Below, piece after piece: positions 1 to 6,195 of a stretch of 16,835 nucleotides of DNA (position 1 is the first letter of the stretch; the number at the start of each line of letters is the position of its first letter). A program made the position numbers and the translations under genes. The stretch is from assembly GCA_003171235.1 (NCBI GenBank), contig PMYM01000004.1, positions 15,996-32,830 of the forward strand. The letters run 5' to 3'. The notes beneath the pieces were generated by a model. That model had not been told where the DNA came from. It did no database searches and saw nothing but the letters and a program-made list of their open reading frames with translations. The stretch is from Phycisphaerales bacterium (GTDB lineage Bacteria; Planctomycetota; Phycisphaerae; SM23-33).

Positions 1-48
1 CCCCAAAACGCTGATGCACCCTCGGCAAGGTCAAACGGGCGAACAGCA

Positions 49-77
49 TTGCCATTCACCCGAATAGGCAGTAAAAT
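49..77 (+). promoter_or_regulatory. Sigma70-like promoter for asd
   Basis: A -35 box TTGCCA (49-54) and a -10 box TAAAAT (72-77) are separated by exactly 17 bp, each matching five of six consensus bases. The predicted start near 84 leaves a leader of about 105 nt before asd. That leader is GC-rich and self-complementary around 90-150. The boxes are seen; promoter function is inferred. Confidence 0.5.
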
Positions 78-190
78 CGCCAATTCTCCGGCCGGCGGGC
101 CGGGGTTAGTGGAGCAGGGCGCGAGGAGCGGCCCGGAGGCCGGCTTTGACGCGACGACACTGAAAATCCTGGAACTATTGAGAAACTGAC

Positions 191-1192
<1,002 letters not shown>

Positions 1193-1217
1193 ACTTTTCC
1201 CGCCGGCGTTAGGAACA

Positions 1218-1243
1218 GCAGGCGCGGTCGAAAGCCCGCCTGC
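1218..1243 (+). terminator. Possible hairpin after asd
   Basis: A 7-bp stem (GCAGGCG at 1218-1224, CGCCTGC at 1237-1243) lies 25 nt after the asd stop. There is no T-tract, and AACAGCAGG at 1214-1222 could instead pair with a near-match at 1257-1266. It may be a weak terminator or a structured leader for the next gene. Confidence 0.3.
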
Positions 1244-1393
1244 CCGCGGCGGAGAACCTGCTGGTTTGGGGCCGCGCCGGCCGATATCTCAGGTGAGGTA
1301 TTGTCCTGGCGCCGCTATGAGTTCTGCCGAGTTTTGCGGAACTTTTTGTCTCGGCGCGGGTCTAATTTCTATGTACGTTGGCTAGGGGCGAAT

Positions 1394-3169
1394 ATGCGAA
1401 TGACAATCCTGGCAGTGCTGGTGTGTTCGGCCGCGAGCATGGCGGCGGCGGCTGAGCCCGCCACCCTACCTAGCCCCGAGGCCAAGCTCATAACCGACCT
1501 GTACGGCAAGCGCATTGCCGATGCCATCGCCAGTCACAACGCCACCGACAGCATAGTCCTGGCCAACGAGATGCTCACGGGGGCCCAGGACCAGGCCAAC
1601 CCGGTGAATTTGCGGGCGTTGCTGGCGGTGGAAGCGGCCAGGCTGGCCAGCACGGTCGGCACCAAGGACGCCGCCGACGTGGCGCGCAAGGCCCTGGCCC
1701 TGACCGATTCGCTCAACCCTCAGCCCAGCCTGGAGCGCCAGCAGAGCGAGGTGCAGATCTTCCGCCAGTTGCTGTCGGCGGCGCGCAGCAACGCCCCCAC
1801 GGAATGCCCCGGCCTGGCCGGCAGCCTGGTAAAGGCTTCGATGGTCCTGGCCAGAGCCCAGGCCCTGGCCGACAAGGCCGACGCCGCCAACGCCACCCTG
1901 GCCTCCGCCCGCACCGACGTCCGCACAGCCAACGACCCCGACCTGGAGGAAGACCTGGCCGCCCTGACGAAGGAGCTGAAGGTGCTGGCCTCCAGGGCCG
2001 CCCGCATCAAGCTGGCCCAGGACCAGCTCGAAAAAGCCCAGACCGACGGCGACGCCGCCGGCATCAAGTCCGCCCGGCAGAGGCTGGGGCTGGTGTACTT
2101 GCTGGTGGACGGAGACGCCTCCAAGGCCGGCACGCTGCTGGCCGGAACCGACTATCCCAACGAACCGGCCGTCACCGCCCTGGCCATGTTCCTGGCCGAC
2201 AGCAAACGCCTGCCCGAAGGCGACAAGTGCGGCGACGTGGTCGACGCCCTGCTGAAGACAGCGGCCGCCGCCGAACTCGAACAGGCCAAGGTGAAAATCG
2301 CCTCCGCCACCGCCGATCTGTGCCGGGCCTTTGTCAAGGCCAATCCATCCGGGCTGGCCGCCACCAAGGTCCGCCTGCTGCTGGCCCAGGCGGAGGACTT
2401 GGCAGGGCAGAGCGAATCGGCCAAGCTCATGGCCAGGATCAAAGACAATTACCCCGGCCTGGGCGCGCGCATGGAATTCCTGCACGACGGCGTGCTGAAA
2501 TTCACCTACGACTTCTCAACCAGGAAACAGGCCAAGGACTGGAGCCCGCGGACCGAGAACGAGACCTGGGAACTCACCGCCGGCTCCGGCGACTGCCTGA
2601 TAGGAAAGCCCAGGAGCCACCAGTACATCCAGATCCACAATCGCCTGTACTTCAAGGCCGACAAGCCGCTCAAACTCTCCTTCAGGGCCGCCGGCACCAG
2701 CGACCTGACCGGCTATCTGCTCTTTTCGCAGAGCTGGATTGGCCGGGTGAGTTGCCAGCTCGGGGCCAACAACAACACCGTCAGCACCATCCGCCAGGAT
2801 TTCGATAACCTCTGGAGCGACAACAACGTCCGCGTGGGGCGCGGCGTCCATCGCATAGAGATTTCCTGGGACGGCCAGAGCAAGGTCAGCTATGCCGTCA
2901 ACGGCGTGGCCCTGGGCACGGGCACTATGGCGCGCAACATGGCCGACGCCATGCCCCGCGGCAGGATTCAAGTGGCCCTGGAGACGGCCGGCTACCAGGC
3001 CAGTTTCGACGACGTGGTGATTGAAGGCGCCATCGTCGAAGACCCCAACGAACCCATCGGCCCCGCCGGCAGGCCGGTAGGAGCAAGGGGCGGGGTATCG
3101 GTTCCCTCCAACGCCGTCGAGGTCAAGATCGAGCCCTCCAGCGCTCCGGGCCCGCAGCGCCCGGAGTAG
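1394..3169 (+). CDS. Exported Ala-rich helical-repeat protein with LamG-like domain
   Basis: No named family is certain. From the ATG at 1394 (591 aa) the protein begins with a clear signal peptide, MRMTILAVLVCSAASMAAAA, with likely cleavage near residue 20. The frame extends upstream to a TTG at 1301, but that would put an Arg-rich stretch before the signal, and AGGGG at 1384-1388 sits 5 nt before the ATG. Residues 25-365 are alanine-rich helices resembling degenerate TPR repeats. Residues about 365-545 look like a concanavalin A/LamG-type beta-sandwich (YDFSTRKQAKDW, then RLYFKADKPLKLSFRAAG, then FDDVVIEGA), as found in many planctomycetal secreted proteins. A Pro/Gly-rich tail follows. Only 10 nt separate it from truA, so they are probably co-transcribed. 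A role in binding sugars or envelope proteins is inference. Confidence 0.75.
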   Translation: MRMTILAVLVCSAASMAAAAEPATLPSPEAKLITDLYGKRIADAIASHNATDSIVLANEMLTGAQDQANPVNLRALLAVEAARLASTVGTKDAADVARKALALTDSLNPQPSLERQQSEVQIFRQLLSAARSNAPTECPGLAGSLVKASMVLARAQALADKADAANATLASARTDVRTANDPDLEEDLAALTKELKVLASRAARIKLAQDQLEKAQTDGDAAGIKSARQRLGLVYLLVDGDASKAGTLLAGTDYPNEPAVTALAMFLADSKRLPEGDKCGDVVDALLKTAAAAELEQAKVKIASATADLCRAFVKANPSGLAATKVRLLLAQAEDLAGQSESAKLMARIKDNYPGLGARMEFLHDGVLKFTYDFSTRKQAKDWSPRTENETWELTAGSGDCLIGKPRSHQYIQIHNRLYFKADKPLKLSFRAAGTSDLTGYLLFSQSWIGRVSCQLGANNNTVSTIRQDFDNLWSDNNVRVGRGVHRIEISWDGQSKVSYAVNGVALGTGTMARNMADAMPRGRIQVALETAGYQASFDDVVIEGAIVEDPNEPIGPAGRPVGARGGVSVPSNAVEVKIEPSSAPGPQRPE

Positions 3170-3179
3170 AGCCAAGGCG

Positions 3180-3980
3180 ATGGACAGCCAACTTCAAGGC
3201 GATCTTCCGGCTGTTCCCACCCGCAATCTCAAGTTGGTGATCGCCTACGAGGGCACGCGCTACCACGGCTGGCAGCGGCAGGCCCCCGGCACCGACACCG
3301 TTCAGGAACGGCTGGAACTTGCGGCCGGTCGCGTGCTGGGCCACCCCGTCAAGCTCAACGGCGCCGGCAGGACCGACGCCGGCGTCCACGCCGCCGGGCA
3401 GGTCGCCAACATCGCCACCCCCAATTTCAGCATCCCGGTTGTGAATTTCCGCAAGGCCCTCAACGCCAAGCTGCCCGGCGACATTGCCGTGCTCTCGGCC
3501 AACTGCGTCAGCCCGCTTTTCCACGCCTCGCGCAGCGCCCGCGCCAAGACCTACCGCTACCGCATCTACACCGCGACTACCCCTGACGTGGCCGCCGCCA
3601 ATTGGGTTTATCACTACTGGCACGGACTGTCGGCCGAGCGCATGGCCCGGGCGGCCTGGCGGCTGGTCGGCACGCACGATTTCCGCGGCCTGGCCTTCGC
3701 CGCCGAGCAACGGGAAAACACCGTCCGCACCATCCTGGCCTGCTCGGTCTGCCAGGCCGGGCGGGAAATACACATCTTCGTCACCGGCACGGGCTTTCTG
3801 TACAAGATGGTCCGCAACCTTTCGGGCACGCTGCTGGAGATCGGCCGGGGACACTGGGAGGAGGATCGCATCGACCAGATCCTGGCCACCCGCGACCGCG
3901 CCTACGCCGGACCGACCTTGCCGGCCGGCGGCCTGTGCATGATGTCCGTCGATTACCCGCCGGAGTTGGAGAAGCCGTAG
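3180..3980 (+). CDS. truA: tRNA pseudouridine synthase A
   Basis: TruA isomerises uridine to pseudouridine at positions 38-40 of the tRNA anticodon arm. The 266 aa match the family length. The catalytic aspartate is Asp66 in NGAGRTDAGVHA. The YEGTRYHGWQRQ strand at 23-34, the active-site tyrosine region AKTYRYRIY with Tyr125, and the GFLYKMVRN motif at 205-213 are all conserved. The ATG at 3180 is preceded by AAGG within the 10-nt gap after the LamG-like gene, suggesting one transcript. A strong hairpin 22 nt after the stop probably ends it. The 15 or so residues before the core are a short variable extension. Confidence 0.97.
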   Translation: MDSQLQGDLPAVPTRNLKLVIAYEGTRYHGWQRQAPGTDTVQERLELAAGRVLGHPVKLNGAGRTDAGVHAAGQVANIATPNFSIPVVNFRKALNAKLPGDIAVLSANCVSPLFHASRSARAKTYRYRIYTATTPDVAAANWVYHYWHGLSAERMARAAWRLVGTHDFRGLAFAAEQRENTVRTILACSVCQAGREIHIFVTGTGFLYKMVRNLSGTLLEIGRGHWEEDRIDQILATRDRAYAGPTLPAGGLCMMSVDYPPELEKP

Positions 3981-4001
3981 GTAGAGGTTATCTTCCCTTA
4001 T

Positions 4002-4032
4002 TTAGCCCCCGGCCCTTGTAGCCGGGGGCTAA
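4002..4032. terminator. Strong GC-rich hairpin after truA (repeat family member)
   Basis: A perfect 12-bp stem (TTAGCCCCCGGC at 4002-4013, GCCGGGGGCTAA at 4021-4032) surrounds a 7-nt loop, 22 nt after the truA stop. There is no long T-tract, so intrinsic termination is plausible rather than certain. The same core, CCCCCGGC with GCCGGGGGCTAAA, recurs at 12586-12608, so it is also a dispersed repeat. Confidence 0.65.
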
Positions 4033-4085
4033 AGTCTGAGTGGAAACACCACAAATCTAAAAATCTTCTTCTGCGTTCTCATGCA

Positions 4086-4113
4086 CTTGTACATGAAAAT
4101 TTTCATGTGCAAG
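4086..4113. promoter_or_regulatory. 28-bp near-palindrome, probable antitoxin operator
   Basis: CTTGTACATGAAAA (4086-4099) is followed directly by TTTTCATGTGCAAG (4100-4113). The second half is the reverse complement of the first except at one base. It ends 14 nt before the Shine-Dalgarno of the Xre-like gene, and a GATAAT box at 4116-4121 adjoins it. Xre-type antitoxins commonly bind such palindromes to repress themselves. Autoregulation here is inferred from position. Confidence 0.65.
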
Positions 4114-4127
4114 GCGATAATACAAGC

Positions 4128-4135
4128 AAGGAGGT
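4128..4135 (+). promoter_or_regulatory. Strong ribosome binding site
   Basis: AAGGAGGT lies 6 nt before the ATG at 4142. This near-ideal Shine-Dalgarno fixes the start of the antitoxin-like gene and is stronger than those of most neighbours. Confidence 0.85.
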
Positions 4136-4141
4136 AAATCC

Positions 4142-4513
4142 ATGATCGGCGTTGTGACTAAGAAACGACGGAATGCCGTTGCTAAAAGAAAGGCCTCAAA
4201 CATCCGAGTCCTGCGGGAGCGGCTGAAGATGCCTCAGCGGGTGTTCGCCCGGCTGGTGGGCGTTTCCGAACGCTCTTTGATCAAGTACGAAAGCCGCGAC
4301 GAGTACGGAGAGGCTGTTGAAAGGCAGGTATCCTCTTTGGCCAGGTTGGAAGCAGCCTTGGCCCGGGTGGTCAAACGCGAGAGTATAGGGGAATGGTTCC
4401 AGAAGCCAAATCCGGCATTTGATAATCTCAAGCCGCTTGAGGTCGTCGAGCGGGGGGAAATCGACCGTCTCTGGGCGATGATCTACCAGCTTGAATCCGG
4501 CACGGTGAGTTGA
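4142..4513 (+). CDS. Xre/MbcA/ParS-type antitoxin-like regulator (orphan)
   Basis: A 123-aa DNA-binding protein. The basic N-terminus (KKRRNAVAKRK) leads into an HTH at about 20-52 (VFARLVGVSERSLIKYESRD). The C-terminal segment (IGEWFQKPNPAF at 82-93, then PLEVVERGE at 98-106) resembles the C-terminal DUF2384 domain of Xre/MbcA/ParS antitoxins, which normally neutralise a RES-type NAD-degrading or ADP-ribosylating toxin. No toxin ORF is adjacent: truA is upstream and the following genes are convergent membrane proteins. The start is set by AAGGAGGT at 4128-4135. The upstream 28-bp palindrome suggests autorepression. Codon use is more A/T-rich than in truA, hinting at transfer. It could be a solitary antitoxin remnant or a domesticated regulator. 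The HTH is clear; the antitoxin family is a motif-level call. Confidence 0.8.
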   Translation: MIGVVTKKRRNAVAKRKASNIRVLRERLKMPQRVFARLVGVSERSLIKYESRDEYGEAVERQVSSLARLEAALARVVKRESIGEWFQKPNPAFDNLKPLEVVERGEIDRLWAMIYQLESGTVS

Positions 4514-4520
4514 GTGCCCC

Positions 4521-4552
4521 GTGCAGCTTGCCGCGAAGCGGCTAAGCCGCAC
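4521..4552 (-). repeat. Hairpin repeat, copy 1 (UUCG loop on minus strand)
   Basis: This 32-nt element matches the one at 5569-5600 at 29 of 32 positions. Read on the minus strand it folds around CCGC-UUCG-CGGC, the classic C(UUCG)G tetraloop, with an outer stem containing one wobble and one bulge. It lies between two convergent genes, 9 nt after the stop of the minus-strand gene and 7 nt after the antitoxin stop, so it may terminate both. Confidence 0.75.
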
Positions 4553-4561
4553 GCCTGAGAC

Positions 4562-5203
4562 CTACGGCTCTTCCCATACCAATTTCTCTTTCCAAGGCTG
4601 CTCCTGCCGGCTGATTCGCTTTCCCTCCCCGGTGTCGGGCTGAATCTCCCAGAGTTCGCGATACGCCAGGAGTTTCCCGGGTCCCGGTTCTCTGCCGCAG
4701 GTACCTTCAACCTTGACGACAAACGAGCGCGAATCCTGGTTCCAGCGGACAAACCCGAAGGGGTAGACGTAGTAATGATCGTCGTTGGGGTCCTGGGTCT
4801 TTTGAACGGGAACCTCTACCGCAGTCGGATCGGGCCCCAGGCTCACGACCTCCATGGGTTTGTCGTGCAACCAGGCCTCAATGACCACGTACCTCTCATC
4901 GGGCGATACGTGAAAGCCTTGCCCTTGGGTGATCGCGCCTGGCTTAGACCGGTCCCTCGGGAAAGACCAGACACTCTTGTTGTCCAACAGCACTGTCTGT
5001 TTAACAACATACTCGTTGACCTGGTAGAAAGGCGGCGGGAAGCGAGTAACCCTAACCCGCTCTTTCAGCAGCGTGCGCGGCGAGAGGGACTGCACTCGCT
5101 CCTGGTAAGAAGGGAACAGGAAGGCAAGGCAGAAAGCGACGCAGCCGCCCACCAGCAGCAGTGTGATCCCGACGAGCAGTATGTTCGAGACCTTTATGCG
5201 CAT
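4562..5203 (-). CDS. Membrane-anchored beta-propeller-like protein
   Basis: A 213-aa protein of unknown function. The ATG at 5203 gives MRIKVSNILLVGITLLLVGG, one hydrophobic segment at about 7-30, followed by a soluble, probably periplasmic part. Two stretches, FHVSPDERYVVIEAW at 97-111 and FVRWNQDSRSFVVKV at 151-165, resemble single WD40/PD40 (TolB-like) beta-propeller blades, too few for a full propeller. The longer open frame to 5485 overlaps the next membrane gene and is discarded. The gap to the upstream 107-aa gene is 11 nt, so the two form an operon. No strong Shine-Dalgarno is seen, so translation may be coupled. Hairpin repeat copy 1 follows the stop. It might be part of a stress or sensing membrane complex, but this is a guess. 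Confidence 0.68.
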   Translation of the reverse strand: MRIKVSNILLVGITLLLVGGCVAFCLAFLFPSYQERVQSLSPRTLLKERVRVTRFPPPFYQVNEYVVKQTVLLDNKSVWSFPRDRSKPGAITQGQGFHVSPDERYVVIEAWLHDKPMEVVSLGPDPTAVEVPVQKTQDPNDDHYYVYPFGFVRWNQDSRSFVVKVEGTCGREPGPGKLLAYRELWEIQPDTGEGKRISRQEQPWKEKLVWEEP

Positions 5204-5214
5204 ATTGTTTTCGT

Positions 5215-5538
5215 TCAGGGCGCCATATGCGTCAGTAGCCAGATGAACCCTGTAATCGCCACCAGCGGCACCGCAACCGCCACGACTATCAGGATAAAGC
5301 AGGTCTTTCGGACAGGCGACAACGGTTGCCGCGCCAGCCACCAAACAAGCACGCCGCAACCCCATACCAGGCCGAACGGGCCTACGGCAAATACTGGGCA
5401 GGCCCACGGGAGGCCGGGTGAATGATAGATGGACATATTGAAATGGAGAAGGTAAGCCAAAAACACGATGCCGGCCCAGACCCAAGGGAAAAGCCTCCCG
5501 CGGCGTCTTGGGCTCTGGGGCAGGTCGTTAGGTTCCAT
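5215..5538 (-). CDS. Small three-helix membrane protein
   Basis: A 107-aa hydrophobic protein that I do not recognise. Likely membrane segments are at about 17-35 (FPWVWAGIVFLAYLLHF), 45-68 (rich in Trp and Gly) and 79-102 (CFILIVVAVAVPLVAITGFI). The basic N-terminus PRRRGR suggests a cytoplasmic start. It begins at the ATG at 5538 without a clear Shine-Dalgarno, 30 nt downstream of hairpin repeat copy 2. It ends 11 nt before the 213-aa anchored protein, with which it probably forms a functional pair. The length, hydrophobic pattern and tight spacing support a real gene; the function is unknown. Confidence 0.6.
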   Translation of the reverse strand: MEPNDLPQSPRRRGRLFPWVWAGIVFLAYLLHFNMSIYHSPGLPWACPVFAVGPFGLVWGCGVLVWWLARQPLSPVRKTCFILIVVAVAVPLVAITGFIWLLTHMAP

Positions 5539-5568
5539 GCGATTCTATTTTCCCGTTTGCAATTCCGC

Positions 5569-5600
5569 GTGCAGCCCGCCGCGAAGCGGCTAAGCTGCAC
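5569..5600 (-). repeat. Hairpin repeat, copy 2 (UUCG loop on minus strand)
   Basis: Second copy of the 32-nt element at 4521-4552, differing at three positions. Here the outer stem GTGCAGC/GCTGCAC is a perfect 7 bp, so the differing base restores pairing. It begins 3 nt after the stop codon of the PilZ gene and precedes the two-gene membrane module. The likely role is terminator or mRNA 3-prime stabiliser. Confidence 0.75.
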
Positions 5601-5603
5601 GCC

Positions 5604-5936
5604 CTACGGGTAAATCTCGTCCACGAACTTGATTCCGACCGGGACGTAGCCCAGGGCGGGCAGGCGCTGGCGGTCCACGCGCACCACCCGGGCCAGGAGG
5701 GTTCGTTCGGAAAGCTCGGCCAGTTCCTGGCGATCGTGGGCGGGAATGTAGAGCTGCACCTGCTGGCCCGGGGCCATCGGCGCCGCTGCCGGCAGGTACA
5801 GGAGCATGCCGCCCTGGCTGGCGTCCACGCTGCGGGCGGGAAAATCTCGTTGCGAGGGCAGGTGATGCAGCGTGATCGACGCCGACAGCGGAAACCGCGC
5901 GCTCCGCCTGCGTTCAGCCACCGGCTTGGCAGACAT
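5604..5936 (-). CDS. PilZ domain protein (c-di-GMP receptor)
   Basis: This 110-aa single-domain protein should bind cyclic di-GMP in the cytoplasm and relay it to motility, adhesion or exopolysaccharide functions. Both signature motifs are intact: RxxxR at Arg10-Arg14 (RRSAR) and DxSxxG at Asp38-Ser40-Gly43 (DASQGG). The rest is the expected beta-barrel, ending in GIKFVDEIYP. The start is secure: minus-strand AAAGGAG at 5943-5949 lies 6 nt before the ATG. A lone PilZ domain acts as an adaptor in other bacteria, and no partner is apparent here. An imperfect 21-nt palindrome at 5980-6000, upstream of the start, might be an operator. Confidence 0.9.
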   Translation of the reverse strand: MSAKPVAERRRSARFPLSASITLHHLPSQRDFPARSVDASQGGMLLYLPAAAPMAPGQQVQLYIPAHDRQELAELSERTLLARVVRVDRQRLPALGYVPVGIKFVDEIYP

Positions 5937-5979
5937 GTCCTACTCCTTTGTCGTGCGGATTCTACCCGATAGGCGAGGC

Positions 5980-6000
5980 CCTGGATAGCCCGCTACCAGG
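5980..6000. repeat. 21-nt imperfect palindrome upstream of the PilZ gene
   Basis: CCTGG-A-TAGC-CC-GCTA-CCAGG: 9-bp arms interrupted only by a bulged A, centred about 54 nt upstream of the PilZ start. This is a suitable place for an operator or a small hairpin. The rest of 5950-6195 shows no convincing gene. Confidence 0.35.
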
Positions 6001-6195
6001 AATGAACGCAATATGCACAGCTTCCTCCATGGACGGATAGGCAAAAGGGAACTCTGAAAAACTCCGCCACAAAGACGCCAAGTCCGTAACGCCTTAAGCG
6101 CTGAAAAAGGTCGAAAACCTGGTGGAAGCATTCATCATCGAGCTAGGGTGACGCCAGAATCCTGAAGGAAGCCGCCATCCGCGGTTTATCGTTCA

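Noticed and set aside
1..190. 3-prime end of an upstream gene
   Set aside because: No frame with protein-like character continues in from the left edge; the segment reads as promoter and leader of asd.
1301..1393. 31-residue TTG-started extension of the LamG-like protein
   Set aside because: It would bury the signal peptide behind basic residues. The ATG at 1394 has AGGGG upstream.
4514..5214. A toxin gene paired with the Xre-like antitoxin
   Set aside because: The only adjacent genes are convergent membrane proteins without RES, Fic or nuclease motifs, and no small ORF fits on the + strand.
4775..5425. 216-aa open frame on the + strand
   Set aside because: It lies opposite the two-gene membrane module, has no ribosome binding site, and its composition resembles a shadow frame.
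5204..5485. 94-residue extension of the 213-aa anchored protein
   Set aside because: It overlaps the 107-aa membrane gene in another frame and lacks protein-like character. The ATG at 5203 starts a proper membrane anchor.
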